Shown here: one piece after another, positions 15,599 through 25,382 of the stretch | Layout of the letters: each line of letters starts with the position of its first letter | Numbering within the stretch: position 1 is the stretch's first letter | The notes under the pieces: generated by a model | Seen by the model: only the letters and a program-made list of their open reading frames with translations | Databases searched by the model: none | Told to the model about the DNA's origin: nothing | NCBI GenBank assembly: GCA_947648875.1 | Contig: CANSPM010000014.1 | Span: forward strand, 17,990 to 81,989 | DNA length: 64,000 nt | Reading direction: 5' to 3' | DNA from: an uncultured Lachnospiraceae bacterium | Lineage (GTDB): Bacteria; Bacillota; Clostridia; Lachnospirales; Lachnospiraceae | Translations under genes and position numbers: made by a program

Positions 15599-17662
15599 TT
15601 AAATTTCTCCCGTATCCAACATATTGTCGATGGTGGATTTCAAAACACCGATGGCCTCCACAATTCCTGTTCCCTCCATCTGACAGGCCGCGATGGACAT
15701 ATGGCCACCTCCTCCCATACGCTCCATAATCAACTGCACATTGACCTCATCAATGGACCGGGCGCTGATATAAATCTTGCCCTGGTAATCCGTCAGTACA
15801 AAACTGGCCTTGATCCCCTTGATATTCAGAAGTTCGTTGGCCGCCTGGGCACCTATCACCGTGGGGCTGGGCAAATCATCGCTTGTACACACCGATATGG
15901 CAAAATTCTGCCTGTATATCTCAGCCTGGCTGACGGCATCCGCCTTGGCCTTGTACTCATTGGCATCCTCTCTGAACAGCTTTCTCACTCTGGTCACGTC
16001 CGCACCGTTTCGGCGCAGAAATGCTGCCGCCTCAAAAGTACGCACCCCCGCCTTGCTGACAAAATTGTTGGTGTCAATTATGATTCCGGCATACATGCAG
16101 TCTGCTTCCTCTGAGCGGATCCTGATATTATCATAAGTGTACTGCAATATCTCTGACACCATCTCACAGGAAGATGAAGCATAGGGTTCCACATAGGAAA
16201 GGGTGGCATTTTCTATAGTCTCTTTGCCTGCCCGGTGGTGATCCAGCACCACCACCGATTTGCAGAACCGCAGCAAATCCGGACATTCCGTGATAGAGGG
16301 CTTATTCACATCCACCACCACCAACACTGCGTTGCCCCCAGCAATTTCAATGGCCCGCTGGCTGTCAATAATCATGTCCTCCTCATAATCGGGATTTCTG
16401 CGAAACATTTCCAAAAGCGGCTGTATGGATGCCGGAGAATCATTCAGCACAATATGCGCCTTTCTCTCCAGAGTCTGGGCAATCCGATAGATTCCCACCG
16501 TAGCGCCAAAACTGTCGGCGTCGGGATTTCTGTGTCCCATAACAAGCACCGTGTCCTTGGTGGTAATGATTTCTCTCAGCGCATGCGCTTTCACACGGGC
16601 CTTCACGCGGGTATTCTTTTCCACCTGCTGGCTCTTGCCGCCATAGTAAGTCACACTCTCAGGAGTCTTAATCACCGCCTGATCCCCACCCCGCCCCAAC
16701 GCCAGATCAATGGCATTGCGGGCAAACTCATAATTCTGCGCATAGGTCAGACCGTCCAGGCCTATACCGATACTTATAGTCACAGCCATCTCATTGCCGA
16801 TGTTGACTGTTTTGACCTCCTCCAGCAGGTCAAAACGATTTGTCTGTAGCTGCGCAATGGCTTTTTTCCGCAGAATGATCAAGTATTTGTCCTTCTCCAG
16901 TTTCTTGGATATACCGTCCAGTCCGGAGATATATTTATTGACTTTCCGGTCAATCAGAGCAATCAACAGGGAGCGCCGGACTTCCTCCACGCTCTCCAAA
17001 GCCTCGTCATAATTGTCCAGATAGACCATCCCCACCGCCAGAGACTGATCGTCCACCTCCTGCAAGGCAATATGTAACGCCGTCTCATCAAAAAGGTACA
17101 TGGCGATCAGATATCCGTTATATCCTTCCGCCTGGATCATATCGCTGTGTTCGGCCATCTCCTTGAGAGAAATTCTCTTAAATCGGACCACATACTCATT
17201 TCCCTCATAATGAAGCTCATACTGCGCCTCGTCCAGGCCGCTGTCATCCGGCAGACGATCCCGGGTAAGAGTGGGAAAAAGGACTGTCAGCGATTTGTTA
17301 TAGCCCTTGGGCTGATGTACCACCGACTCGAAAGCCGCGTTGGTCCAGATCACTTTGCCTCCGTCATCCAGCAACGCATAGGGAATCTCCAATTCCCGCA
17401 AGAGTTTTTTCTGAATCTGCCCATATTCTGTCGCGAAACTGATCAGCTCATTCATAACCAGAGGCTTGTTGTAAAAATACAGGGTAAGGGTGATCGCCAG
17501 GTAAAAGACGGCAAAGCAGGTCACAATGCCGCCCGCCCGATAATCCAGCAGAAATACTGCCGCCGATACAGCGCAGAGCAGAATCCCCAGATATATTGTA
17601 AAGTTCAGATATGTCCTAATACGTCCCTTTAACCTGATATATTTTTTCATATGTCCTGCCAT
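15599..17662 (-). CDS. gdpP: Cyclic-di-AMP phosphodiesterase, GdpP type
   Basis: A 687-residue membrane protein. Two transmembrane helices lie at about residues 20-65, then a PAS-like region, a degenerate GGDEF domain, and a DHH-DHHA1 phosphodiesterase. The DHH motifs are VMGHRNPDADSFGA and VVVLDHHRAGKE, and DHHA1 shows GGGGHMSIAA. It hydrolyses c-di-AMP to pApA, controlling potassium and osmotic homeostasis. The start at 17662 (MAGHMKKYI) follows GGAGAAG; longer in-frame starts add sequence with no resemblance to the family. It heads the gdpP-rplI-dnaB run. Confidence 0.95.
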   Translation of the reverse strand: MAGHMKKYIRLKGRIRTYLNFTIYLGILLCAVSAAVFLLDYRAGGIVTCFAVFYLAITLTLYFYNKPLVMNELISFATEYGQIQKKLLRELEIPYALLDDGGKVIWTNAAFESVVHQPKGYNKSLTVLFPTLTRDRLPDDSGLDEAQYELHYEGNEYVVRFKRISLKEMAEHSDMIQAEGYNGYLIAMYLFDETALHIALQEVDDQSLAVGMVYLDNYDEALESVEEVRRSLLIALIDRKVNKYISGLDGISKKLEKDKYLIILRKKAIAQLQTNRFDLLEEVKTVNIGNEMAVTISIGIGLDGLTYAQNYEFARNAIDLALGRGGDQAVIKTPESVTYYGGKSQQVEKNTRVKARVKAHALREIITTKDTVLVMGHRNPDADSFGATVGIYRIAQTLERKAHIVLNDSPASIQPLLEMFRRNPDYEEDMIIDSQRAIEIAGGNAVLVVVDVNKPSITECPDLLRFCKSVVVLDHHRAGKETIENATLSYVEPYASSSCEMVSEILQYTYDNIRIRSEEADCMYAGIIIDTNNFVSKAGVRTFEAAAFLRRNGADVTRVRKLFREDANEYKAKADAVSQAEIYRQNFAISVCTSDDLPSPTVIGAQAANELLNIKGIKASFVLTDYQGKIYISARSIDEVNVQLIMERMGGGGHMSIAACQMEGTGIVEAIGVLKSTIDNMLDTGEI

Positions 17663-17894
17663 AATTCTTCTCCAGTCGGACGGCGGACCTGACGGCTGAT
17701 ATTTTACGTTCAACCGCTTCCTGCCATAAATATGGATATATTGTATCATAGTTTGCCGCATTATGCCACTAATTAATTTGTCATATTGTGGCAGTTCTTC
17801 CTGGATTCCGTTGTTTATGAGCAAAATAGGAAGACGAAAATATAGAAGTTGCCCTTTTGTGTTTCTGTATGTGTGGATTGACGGAATGTTATTT

Positions 17895-17990
17895 GGCGGG
17901 GACCAAAGCGCAAGGCCGGGACGCAGGGAAAAGTACGCAGATATTGCTGTAAGAGCCCCAGACAGGAAGACCCGCCATTCGGCGGGTTTT
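17895..17990 (+). ncRNA. Candidate structured RNA with mutually exclusive terminator pairing
   Basis: In the 514-base gap 17663-18176, which has no gene, GGCGGG at 17895-17900 can pair with CCCGCC at 17971-17976. The same CCCGCC also forms a terminator with GGCGGG at 17981-17986, followed by TTTT. Between them is a G-rich, conserved-looking core with repeated ACGCAG motifs and a GGGG/CCCC closing pair. This is the layout of a riboswitch or attenuator, but no plus-strand gene follows, and I could not match it to a known class. It may be a stand-alone small RNA. Confidence 0.4.
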
Positions 17991-18098
17991 CCATTGACAA
18001 TCAGTTTTGTTTCGTTGGCTTCTGTCCCCATGCCGCCAACCATTTATTGACTGAAGCAGCGACAGCACTCCCTGATTGGACTGATTAGACTATGCCGC

Positions 18099-18145
18099 AA
18101 AAAAGAACACCGCAATACAACAGCCATGCTGTCATTTCGCAGTGT
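18099..18145 (-). terminator. Terminator of the rpsF-ssb-rpsR operon
   Basis: A long imperfect hairpin on the minus strand (ACACTGCGAAATGACAGC pairing with GCTGTTGTATTGCGGTGT, 3-base loop) followed by TCTTTTTT, about 30 bases after the rpsR stop. Confidence 0.8.
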
Positions 18146-18176
18146 CCCCTGTCTTCCTGTCCTGATTTACCGGACT

Positions 18177-18440
18177 CTAATCCTGAACGTAAGGCATCAA
18201 AGCCACATGACGCGCCCGCTTGATGGCGGAAGTCAGCGCTCTCTGATGCTTCGCGCAGTTGCCGGTGATACGGCGGGGAAGAATCTTGCCTCTCTCAGAC
18301 ACATATCTTTTAAGTTTGTTGGTGTCCTTGTAATCAATCACATTATCCTTTCCACAGAATACGCATACCTTTCTCTTTCTGCGGATGCCGCCCTTTTTTC
18401 TAACTGGGGAATCAGATTTCTCTGCTTTATTGTAAGCCAT
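18177..18440 (-). CDS. rpsR: 30S ribosomal protein S18
   Basis: An 87-residue S18 protein. The CVFCGK segment, the [25 protein letters not shown] core and the C-terminal RHVALMPYV are characteristic. The N-terminal extension with [14 protein letters not shown] is lineage variation. Third gene of the canonical rpsF-ssb-rpsR operon. The CxxC pair at residues 26-29 suggests a zinc-binding (C+) form. Confidence 0.97.
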   Translation of the reverse strand: MAYNKAEKSDSPVRKKGGIRRKRKVCVFCGKDNVIDYKDTNKLKRYVSERGKILPRRITGNCAKHQRALTSAIKRARHVALMPYVQD

Positions 18441-18472
18441 TTTCAGTGCCTCCTATCTTAAATAATCGTCCA

Positions 18473-18934
18473 TTAGTTAAACGGCAACTCCTCGTCTATT
18501 CCGTCGGGAATGTTCATGAAGCCGTCACCTGCACCGCCGGGTGCGGGAGCGCTGTTGCCGCCGCCCATATAACCACCGCCATTGTACCCGCTGTCACCGT
18601 TGCCTGCCGAAGCGTTTTTGCTCTCGGCAAACTCGATTTCATCTACCATGACACGGACACTATAGACCATCTGACCGTCCTTATTGGTGTAGTTGTCGTT
18701 CTGTATTCTGCCGCAAACTACCACCTTTACGCCCTTTCGCAGATAGCGCTCAATAAACTCGGCCTGCTTGCCAAACGCGGTACAGTTAAAGAAATCCGCA
18801 TCCGGCTCGCCCTCCCGTTTGAATCTTCTATCCACCGCAATGGAAAAACGCGCCACCGCAGTCTGGCTGGCTCCCTGGGAATATCTTACCTCGGGATCTC
18901 TGGTCAAACGTCCCATAAGAATTACTTTGTTCAT
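18473..18934 (-). CDS. ssb: Single-stranded DNA-binding protein
   Basis: A 153-residue SSB with an OB fold (MNKVILMGRLTRDPEVRYSQG, FNCTAFGKQAEF, GRIQNDNYTNKDG), a Gly/Asn-rich linker and the acidic tip DEELPFN that recruits replication and repair partners. It lies between rpsF and rpsR, spaced 17 and 32 bases. Confidence 0.97.
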   Translation of the reverse strand: MNKVILMGRLTRDPEVRYSQGASQTAVARFSIAVDRRFKREGEPDADFFNCTAFGKQAEFIERYLRKGVKVVVCGRIQNDNYTNKDGQMVYSVRVMVDEIEFAESKNASAGNGDSGYNGGGYMGGGNSAPAPGGAGDGFMNIPDGIDEELPFN

Positions 18935-18951
18935 GCCTAATCTCGCTTTCT

Positions 18952-19242
18952 TTATGCCTCGTCCTGTCTAACGACTAAGTATCTGATGACATTGTCCATA
19001 ATGCGGACACGGCTCTCGATCTCCGCAGGCACGGTGGACTCTGCATCAAATCTGATGAAGTAATAAAAGCCTTCCTTCATCTTCTGAACCTCATAAGCAA
19101 GCCTCTTCTTGCCCCACTCATCCACCTCTGTGATGGTACCGCCAAATCTCTCCACGAGAGCCTTGCACTTCTCAATAATCTGTGCTCTCTCCTCGTCCTC
19201 GATCTTAGCGCTGACAACAACGGCTAATTCGTACTTGTTCAT
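18952..19242 (-). CDS. rpsF: 30S ribosomal protein S6
   Basis: A 96-residue S6 protein: MNKYELAVVVSAKIEDEER, the VDEWGKKRLAYEVQK core and FYYFIRFDAE. First gene of the rpsF-ssb-rpsR operon, with AAGGAGG before the ATG and a good promoter upstream. Confidence 0.97.
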   Translation of the reverse strand: MNKYELAVVVSAKIEDEERAQIIEKCKALVERFGGTITEVDEWGKKRLAYEVQKMKEGFYYFIRFDAESTVPAEIESRVRIMDNVIRYLVVRQDEA

Positions 19243-19267
19243 TAAAGTTACCTCCTTCTGGTCTCTG

Positions 19268-19287
19268 GCCCCCGCCTCACCGGGAGC
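19268..19287 (-). promoter_or_regulatory. GC-rich hairpin in the rpsF leader (possible S6:S18 autoregulatory site)
   Basis: Minus strand GCTCCCG (19287-19281) pairs with CGGGGGC (19274-19268) around a 6-base loop, between the promoter and the ribosome-binding site. Many bacteria have an S6:S18-binding mRNA motif here; identity with that motif is inferred from position and GC-rich shape only. Confidence 0.4.
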
Positions 19288-19313
19288 AAGGAATTAATAT
19301 ATCACAGCTATCT

Positions 19314-19342
19314 ATGATAGCATACTGTTTCCTGAAAAGCAA
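19314..19342 (-). promoter_or_regulatory. Predicted promoter of rpsF-ssb-rpsR
   Basis: Minus strand TTGCTT (19342-19337), 17 bases, TATCAT (19319-19314) with a TGC extended -10. Confidence 0.6.
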
Positions 19343-19471
19343 GCAAAAAATACGCTACATTTATCCAAAACTCTGCGAAACTCTTAACTGTCAATATTAC
19401 ATTCCCGTTTCTCGCAGTCCGCGAAATGCCCCCGAGATTCACCCCCATACCCCTACGAGGGTGCCAGCCAC

Positions 19472-19654
19472 TCATTCCGCAGGTATTATCTCCTTTATAT
19501 TCTTTTCCAGCAGCCGCCTGGCAATCATAATCTGATGACCGCAACCTCTGCATTTCAATCGGAAATCCGCCCCCACCCGGAGGACCTCCCACTCCCTGCT
19601 GCCGCAGGGATGTTGCTTTTTTAATTTCAGAATATCTCCTATATTAATGTCCAT
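19472..19654 (-). CDS. DUF951 family protein
   Basis: A 60-residue protein starting MDINIGDILKLKKQHPCGS. The Cys-His pattern (HPCG, then CRGCGHQ) marks DUF951, a small Firmicutes family probably binding zinc, with an OB-like predicted fold and no known function. The start at 19654 follows GAGG and matches the usual family start; the frame is open 15 codons upstream without support. Often found beside ribosomal and ParB genes in Clostridia, as here. Confidence 0.88.
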   Translation of the reverse strand: MDINIGDILKLKKQHPCGSREWEVLRVGADFRLKCRGCGHQIMIARRLLEKNIKEIIPAE

Positions 19655-19722
19655 TTCGCATACCTCATAAGCAATTTCCCGCCGGCACCATTCCGCCAAA
19701 CAACATCCGGAAATCTACGCAA

Positions 19723-20562
19723 TCAGAAATGCCCTACCATAAAATCCTTTATTACACCCATGAACTCCCGCAGCAGGTTGTTGGGCAGCGTCCAAGGGTA
19801 AGAACTGGCCGACAGGCCCTGCACATGTCCATAGCCCGCGCCGTCCGCCAGCCGCAGCGCCCGGAACATGTGGAAATTGTTCGTCACCACCACCACCGTA
19901 TTTTCCTGTCTGTTCAGCAGCCTCCCGCTAAACTCCAGATTCTCACAGGTATTGCGGGAGGCCTCCTCCAGCAATATTCGCTCCGGGGCAATTCCCGCCC
20001 CAACCAGATAGTCGTACATACCTCTGGCCTCACTGACCGGCTCATTGCTGCCCTGGCAGCCGGATACGATGGCCACAGTCTCCGGATTCTCCTGTAAATA
20101 GACCAGCGCCCGGTCCAGACGGCGCTGTAGCATGTTGCTGGGTCCGCTTGCCTTCATCTGGGCACCCAGAATGATACAGTAATCGGCCCCGGGCCGGGCC
20201 TTGGCCCCAAATTCCGAAAAAATCAGGCCCTCCACCACCACCAGCGCCGTCAGCCCTACTCCCACCAGTACGCCCCAGCCTATTTTGACCCAGCCGGGAA
20301 GATTCTCCGTTCTCTGCCCAAACAGCAAACCGCCCCACCCCATCAGGAGCAGACCGCCCAGTCCCCAGATCAGGAAAAACCAGGACCCAAAACTTACAAA
20401 AAGCAGGATAAAAAGGCAGTACAGCAGACACAGAATCCCCAGCCCCAGCAGGATTCCTCCAGCCCGGACGCTGGCCGGGCGTTTTTTCCCCCGCCGATAT
20501 ACATAGATGACTCTCTTCGTCTTATTAAAAGGGATCAGTTCGTCCCGTCTCCTCTTGTGCAT
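19723..20562 (-). CDS. YdcF/SanA-like DUF218 membrane protein
   Basis: A 279-residue protein. A basic N-terminus precedes three or four hydrophobic helices (about residues 35-115). The C-terminal domain is DUF218: ADYCIILGAQ, IVSGCQGSNEPVSEARGM, EEASRNTCENLEFS and VTNNFHMFRA. Relatives (ElyC, SanA, YdcF) affect envelope integrity and may act on lipid-linked wall precursors; the exact reaction is not settled. It is divergent from glgC. Confidence 0.88.
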   Translation of the reverse strand: MHKRRRDELIPFNKTKRVIYVYRRGKKRPASVRAGGILLGLGILCLLYCLFILLFVSFGSWFFLIWGLGGLLLMGWGGLLFGQRTENLPGWVKIGWGVLVGVGLTALVVVEGLIFSEFGAKARPGADYCIILGAQMKASGPSNMLQRRLDRALVYLQENPETVAIVSGCQGSNEPVSEARGMYDYLVGAGIAPERILLEEASRNTCENLEFSGRLLNRQENTVVVVTNNFHMFRALRLADGAGYGHVQGLSASSYPWTLPNNLLREFMGVIKDFMVGHF

Positions 20563-20689
20563 AATGCCCTCCTCAGAATTTTCTATATTCTACTATAACA
20601 GAAAAATACAGTCGCCTCAACCATCAAAATACAACACAATTCTTAAATTTTCTTATTCAAAAAGTATTTCGTTTTTTTGCATTAAGTAC

Positions 20690-20718
20690 TTGTTTATATT
20701 GTCCAGAAATGCTAATAT
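20690..20718 (+). promoter_or_regulatory. Predicted promoter of glgCD
   Basis: TTGTTT (20690-20695), 17 bases, TAATAT (20713-20718) with a TGC extended -10. glgC starts 58 bases downstream. Confidence 0.65.
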
Positions 20719-20775
20719 ATAACAAAGTGTGGTATGCAATTTACACCAAAAAAGTATCAAAGAAGGAGAATCCGT

Positions 20776-21984
20776 ATGGCAAAAGAAATGATTGCAATGA
20801 TTCTGGCTGGCGGACAGGGCTCCCGACTGTATGCCCTGACACAGAAGCTGGCTAAACCTGCAGTTCCTTTTGGCGGAAAGTATCGAATTATTGACTTCCC
20901 CTTATCCAACTGCGTCAACTCAGGCATAGACACTGTCGGTATCCTGACCCAGTACCAGCCTCTGGTGCTGAACGAATACATTGGCAACGGACAGCCCTGG
21001 GACCTGGACCGTCTCTACGGCGGCGTACATGTACTCCCCCCCTATCAGCAGGCACAGGGGTCTGCCTGGTACAAAGGCACGGCAAACGCGATCTACCAGA
21101 ATCTGTCCTTTATCAAGCGCTACGATCCGGAGTATGTGATCATTCTCTCCGGCGACCAGATCTGTAAACAGGACTACAATGATTTTCTGCAGTTCCATAA
21201 GGAAAAAGGCGCGGAGTTCAGCGTAGCGGTCATGGAGGTTCCCTGGGATGAAGCCTCCCGTTTCGGACTGATGGTGGCCGATGAGAACGACAAGATCACA
21301 GAATTCCAGGAGAAACCCAAGAATCCCAAGTCTAATCTGGCATCCATGGGTATCTATATCTTTAACCGGGATATTCTGGAGAAATATCTGATCGAGGATG
21401 AGGCTGATCCCAACTCCTCCAATGACTTCGGAAACAATATCATACCCAATCTGCTGCGGGACGGCCGTCAGATGTACGCCTATCATTTCAGCGGTTACTG
21501 GAAGGATGTAGGGACCATATCCTCTCTGTGGGAGGCCAATATGGAGATCATGGACCCCGAGACCTCCGGTATCAACCTGTTTGACGAGAGTTGGAAGATA
21601 TACAGCCGCAACAGCGGCATGACCGGTCATAAAGTGGGTTCCAACGCCGTGGTGGAAAATTCCATGATTACCGACGGCTGCCGCATCAACGGCCATGTAA
21701 AACACTCTATCCTCTTCGCGGGAGTGAAGGTGGAGGCCGGCGCCACCGTGGAGGATGCCGTGGTAATGGGCGGGAGCGTGATCCATGCCGGCGCCACCGT
21801 TAAACACTGTATTGTTGCGGAGAATGCTGAGATCGGCGTTAACGCCGTGGTTGGCGCCATGCCGGAGAACGACGAAAACGGCGTAGCCACTGTAGGCCCC
21901 GGTGTGCATATCGGTGCAAGAGCCCTGGTGGGACCTAAAGCCATGGTAGAAAATGATGTAAAGGATGGTGAATCACAATGGTAA
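20776..21984 (+). CDS. glgC: Glucose-1-phosphate adenylyltransferase, catalytic subunit
   Basis: A 402-residue ADP-glucose pyrophosphorylase, the committed step of glycogen synthesis (ATP + glucose 1-phosphate to ADP-glucose). The nucleotidyltransferase motif [20 protein letters not shown] and the [11 protein letters not shown] segment are intact; a left-handed beta-helix region follows at the C-terminus. The start at 20776 (MAKEMIAM) follows AAGGAG; an in-frame ATG 42 bases earlier lacks a site. It overlaps glgD by 7 bases, so the two are coupled. Confidence 0.96.
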   Translation: MAKEMIAMILAGGQGSRLYALTQKLAKPAVPFGGKYRIIDFPLSNCVNSGIDTVGILTQYQPLVLNEYIGNGQPWDLDRLYGGVHVLPPYQQAQGSAWYKGTANAIYQNLSFIKRYDPEYVIILSGDQICKQDYNDFLQFHKEKGAEFSVAVMEVPWDEASRFGLMVADENDKITEFQEKPKNPKSNLASMGIYIFNRDILEKYLIEDEADPNSSNDFGNNIIPNLLRDGRQMYAYHFSGYWKDVGTISSLWEANMEIMDPETSGINLFDESWKIYSRNSGMTGHKVGSNAVVENSMITDGCRINGHVKHSILFAGVKVEAGATVEDAVVMGGSVIHAGATVKHCIVAENAEIGVNAVVGAMPENDENGVATVGPGVHIGARALVGPKAMVENDVKDGESQW

Positions 21985-23129
21985 ATACGAATCTGGATGC
22001 CCTGGGCATTATTTTTCCCAACAGCTATGACAACCAGGTTCCCGAGCTGGTAAGCGAACGTCTGATGGCTTCCATTCCCTTTGCAAGCCGTTACCGCATG
22101 ATCGACTTCCTGCTGTCCAGCATGGTGAACTGCGGCATTGACAATATCTCCGTGATTGTGCGCAAGAACTACCGTTCCCTGATGCGTCACTTGGGGTCCG
22201 GCCGCGAGTGGGATCTGACCCGTAAAAACGGCGGCTTGAATATTGTGCCCCCTTTCGCGGAGAAAACCGTGAAGGTGTACAACGGACGGGTGGAGGCACT
22301 GGCCAGTATTCTGGAATTTTTAAAAGTGCAGCGTGAAAAGTATGTGGTGATCTCCGATGCCAACATCGTAGCCAATTTTAACTTTAACGCCATGATTGAC
22401 GCCCATGTGGCCAGCGGCGCCGATGTGACCATCGCCTATAAGAGAGAAGAGATTCCCTATGGATTTATGAATTTACAGCCCACTCTGACGACGGACCTGT
22501 ATTACACTCTGGAACTGGATACGGAAAACCGTCGGGTGACTCAGATCAAGACCAATCCCAAGGAGCACGGGCCCCAGAATTTCTCCATGAATATCTATCT
22601 GATTGACAGGGAATTGCTGATTGAGCATATTGCCAACGCCTATGCCCATGGCTTCAGCTATTTTGAGCGGGACATTCTGGCTCCTCAGTTGAACGAGCTA
22701 AATGTGTGCGGCTATGAGTACACCGGCTACACTGCGCGGATCAGTGACAAAAACAGCTATTTCAATGAGAATATGCGCCTGCTGCAGGATGAGAACCTGA
22801 GCGCCCTCTTCGACCGCTCTCCCATCTACACCAGAGTGCGCGACGACAACCCCACCCGCTATATCGGCAGGTCCAGGGTCAAGAACTCCATGGTAGCTGA
22901 CGGCTGCGTCATCGAAGGTGAAATAGAAAACTGTGTACTGTTCAGAGGCGTCAAGGTGGGGCGCGGTTCCGTGGTAAAGAACTGTATCCTGATGCAGGAT
23001 ACCACGATTATGAACAATGTGGAAATGGACTATGTGATCACCGACAAGGAAGTGACAATCTCCACCGGCAAGGAACTGAAAGGAAACGATACCTTCCCTG
23101 TGTTTATTCCGGCCTACAAGGAAATCTAA
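21978..23129 (+). CDS. glgD: Glucose-1-phosphate adenylyltransferase regulatory subunit
   Basis: A 383-residue GlgC paralogue. The N-terminus [22 protein letters not shown] replaces the catalytic GGxGxRL loop, as expected of GlgD, the non-catalytic partner in Firmicutes GlgCD heterotetramers. The [16 protein letters not shown] segment and the C-terminal beta-helix are retained. Translation begins inside the end of glgC. No glycogen synthase or branching enzyme lies beside it in this window. Confidence 0.95.
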   Translation: MVNTNLDALGIIFPNSYDNQVPELVSERLMASIPFASRYRMIDFLLSSMVNCGIDNISVIVRKNYRSLMRHLGSGREWDLTRKNGGLNIVPPFAEKTVKVYNGRVEALASILEFLKVQREKYVVISDANIVANFNFNAMIDAHVASGADVTIAYKREEIPYGFMNLQPTLTTDLYYTLELDTENRRVTQIKTNPKEHGPQNFSMNIYLIDRELLIEHIANAYAHGFSYFERDILAPQLNELNVCGYEYTGYTARISDKNSYFNENMRLLQDENLSALFDRSPIYTRVRDDNPTRYIGRSRVKNSMVADGCVIEGEIENCVLFRGVKVGRGSVVKNCILMQDTTIMNNVEMDYVITDKEVTISTGKELKGNDTFPVFIPAYKEI

Positions 23130-23150
23130 TCAGATACATAAGCTGACAAA

Positions 23151-23179
23151 TGACCGGGCAAAACTTGTTTGCCCGGTCA
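23151..23179 (+). terminator. Hairpin after glgD
   Basis: A perfect 12-bp stem TGACCGGGCAAA / TTTGCCCGGTCA with a 5-base loop. The T-run is poor (AATTCTAAT), so termination may be partial. Confidence 0.6.
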
Positions 23180-23262
23180 AATTCTAATATATGGGACTCT
23201 TTTTAAATGCTATAGCATATTCCGGGAATATGCCGGGGCTCTAATTGAGAAAGGAAAACCTT

Positions 23263-23994
23263 ATGTCCAGGGAAACAGATCGCTTTATTGAGATTATCAA
23301 AGGAAGCAACCACATTGTCTTTTTTGGCGGCGCCGGGGTCTCCACCGAGAGCGGCATTCCGGATTTCCGCAGTGTGGACGGATTGTACAACCAGCAGTAT
23401 GACTATCCGCCCGAAACCATCTTGAGTCACAGCTTTTACCGCAAAAACCCCCAGGAATTTTACCGCTTCTATCAGAATAAAATGCTCTTCCCCGATGCCC
23501 GGCCCAACATGGCCCACCGGATGCTGGCCCGCCTGGAGGAATTGGGCAAACTGGATGCCGTCATCACCCAGAATATAGACGGTCTCCACCAGGCCGCAGG
23601 AAGCAGGAAGGTCTATGAACTCCACGGCTCCGTGCTCCGCAACTACTGTGAGGACTGCCGGGCTTTTTACGACCTTGCCTACGTGATGGACGCAGATGGA
23701 GTACCCCATTGCGGCAAATGCGGCGGTCCGGTCAAACCGGATGTGGTACTCTATGAGGAAGGACTGGACCAAAACACCATAAACGGCGCAGTCAAGGCCA
23801 TCAGCCAGGCCAATGTGCTGATTATCGGCGGAACATCTCTGGCTGTCTATCCCGCCGCCGGACTCATAGACTATTTCCAGGGAGATCACCTGATTGTCAT
23901 CAACATGTCTCCCACCCCGAGAGACCGCTATGCGGACCTGTGTATCCAGGAGCCCATAGGCCAGGTGTTCGGAGCGCTGGAAAATGTTTTATAG
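23263..23994 (+). CDS. cobB: NAD-dependent protein deacylase (sirtuin)
   Basis: A 243-residue Sir2 protein. NAD-binding GGAGVSTESGIPDFRS, catalytic TQNIDGLHQAAG with the following LHGS His, and a CxxC...CxxC zinc site (CEDC, CGKC) are all present. Removes acyl groups from lysines, for example activating acetyl-CoA synthetase in other bacteria; the target here is unknown. Start at 23263 follows AGAAAGGA. Its stop overlaps the end of convergent trkA by 6 bases. Confidence 0.95.
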   Translation: MSRETDRFIEIIKGSNHIVFFGGAGVSTESGIPDFRSVDGLYNQQYDYPPETILSHSFYRKNPQEFYRFYQNKMLFPDARPNMAHRMLARLEELGKLDAVITQNIDGLHQAAGSRKVYELHGSVLRNYCEDCRAFYDLAYVMDADGVPHCGKCGGPVKPDVVLYEEGLDQNTINGAVKAISQANVLIIGGTSLAVYPAAGLIDYFQGDHLIVINMSPTPRDRYADLCIQEPIGQVFGALENVL

Positions 23995-25365
23995 ATGAAA
24001 AATATCGTTCAGTGTATTCAGTCCGTGGCCCCTCTTGCTGATCACCACCACCCGGTCCCCGGACTGAATGCAGCTGTTGCCGTCCGGAATACTAACTTGC
24101 CCCTGACGAATGATCATAGCGACCAGAATATCTTTTTTCAGCTTAAATTCCGGCTGTTTGAAAGCGACTCCCAGCTTTTTGCAATTGTCATAGGCAATAA
24201 ATTCTATAGCCTCCGCCATACCTCCGGCCAGCTGGTACAGACACTGGATGTCATTGCCCTTGGCATTGTGTACGGTAACGTTCTTGACAAAGCTCATAAC
24301 ATGGTCCGCCGAAATCACCGCCGGAGAGATGGTAATATCCATATTGACCTTATTCAGCAGTTTCTCATAAGCGGTGGCATTGACCCGGGTGATCACAGAC
24401 TCCACGCCGCAGGACCAGGCAAACAACGAGATCACAAGGTTCGCGTCGTCGCTTCCCGTCAGGGATACGCATACATCCGCCTTCTTCATCCCCTCTTCCA
24501 GAAGCACATCCGCATCCACACCGTCCGCATGGCTGATCTCCGCCTCCGGAAGGAGCTGTGCCAGTTCCTGACAACGTTTTCTGTCATTCTCCAGTATGGT
24601 GACACTCCTCTTATTCTCCAGCAGTTTTTGAGCCAGATAATAGGCTACGGTGCCACCGCCCACCAGCACGACTCGTCTGGCAGGTTTATGCGTCAGCCCC
24701 AGTTTCATAATAATCTGTGAAATGGCAGTGTCCGCCGTGATGATGCCCACCACATCCCCGGGCTGTATCACAAAATCTCCCTTAGGTATATAAAGTTTTT
24801 CCCCCCTGGACACAGTGGCCACCAACATATCTGTGCCGAAAAAACTTTTTACTTCTCTGAGGGGCAAACTGCCACCGGGAATAATATTCCTGTCCATATT
24901 GATCCGGATAATCGTGGCCACATCACTGAAATAGGCATCTGCCTTAACCTTCCCCGGCATGCCGATCTGACGGTACATCTCTTGAGCCGTGTCCAGTTTG
25001 GGATTGGTTATACAGTCAATCTGGAACGCCTGGGCGAAATAATCCTTATCTCTCGAGAGTTCCGGTCGGTGAATCCGGGCCACCGTATAGCGCGTGCCGC
25101 AGTTTTTGGCAACCATACATGCCATCAGATTGATCTCGTCCACCGGGGAAACGGCAATCACAACATCTGCCGTGGATGCTCCCGCCTGCTGTAGGATCTC
25201 CTTGGATGCGCCGCTGCCGCAGACGCCGCTGACGCTGTAAAGATTGGTGACCGCTTCCACCCTCTCTTTGTCGCAGTCTATTACCACCGTATCATGTCTT
25301 TCCGCCGCTATCCTCTGCGCCAACAGCGTTCCCGTCTGACCCAGTCCCACAATTATTATTTTCAT
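23989..25365 (-). CDS. trkA: Trk-type potassium uptake regulatory subunit, two RCK units
   Basis: A 458-residue cytosolic protein with two TrkA-N/TrkA-C repeats. The first Rossmann motif is MKIIIVGLGQTGTLLAQ with the acidic end of strand 2 at VIDCD; the second is RVVLVGGGTVAYYLAQKL. TrkA gates a TrkH/KtrB channel in response to NAD(H) or ATP, and RCK_C domains in Firmicutes often bind c-di-AMP, the molecule degraded by GdpP. No TrkH is in the window; the adjacent antiporter gene 17 bases upstream may be its functional partner instead (inference). Confidence 0.93.
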   Translation of the reverse strand: MKIIIVGLGQTGTLLAQRIAAERHDTVVIDCDKERVEAVTNLYSVSGVCGSGASKEILQQAGASTADVVIAVSPVDEINLMACMVAKNCGTRYTVARIHRPELSRDKDYFAQAFQIDCITNPKLDTAQEMYRQIGMPGKVKADAYFSDVATIIRINMDRNIIPGGSLPLREVKSFFGTDMLVATVSRGEKLYIPKGDFVIQPGDVVGIITADTAISQIIMKLGLTHKPARRVVLVGGGTVAYYLAQKLLENKRSVTILENDRKRCQELAQLLPEAEISHADGVDADVLLEEGMKKADVCVSLTGSDDANLVISLFAWSCGVESVITRVNATAYEKLLNKVNMDITISPAVISADHVMSFVKNVTVHNAKGNDIQCLYQLAGGMAEAIEFIAYDNCKKLGVAFKQPEFKLKKDILVAMIIRQGQVSIPDGNSCIQSGDRVVVISKRGHGLNTLNDIFHL

Positions 25366-25382
25366 CTGCTTTTTCTCCTTAT

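Noticed and set aside
17881..17990. Cyclic-di-GMP (GEMM) or c-di-AMP riboswitch
   Set aside because: The GGGACGCA-like string recalls GEMM, but the GEMM tetraloop-receptor and CCUAA parts are absent and the order of helices does not fit; the ydaO core is also absent. Left as unknown RNA candidate.
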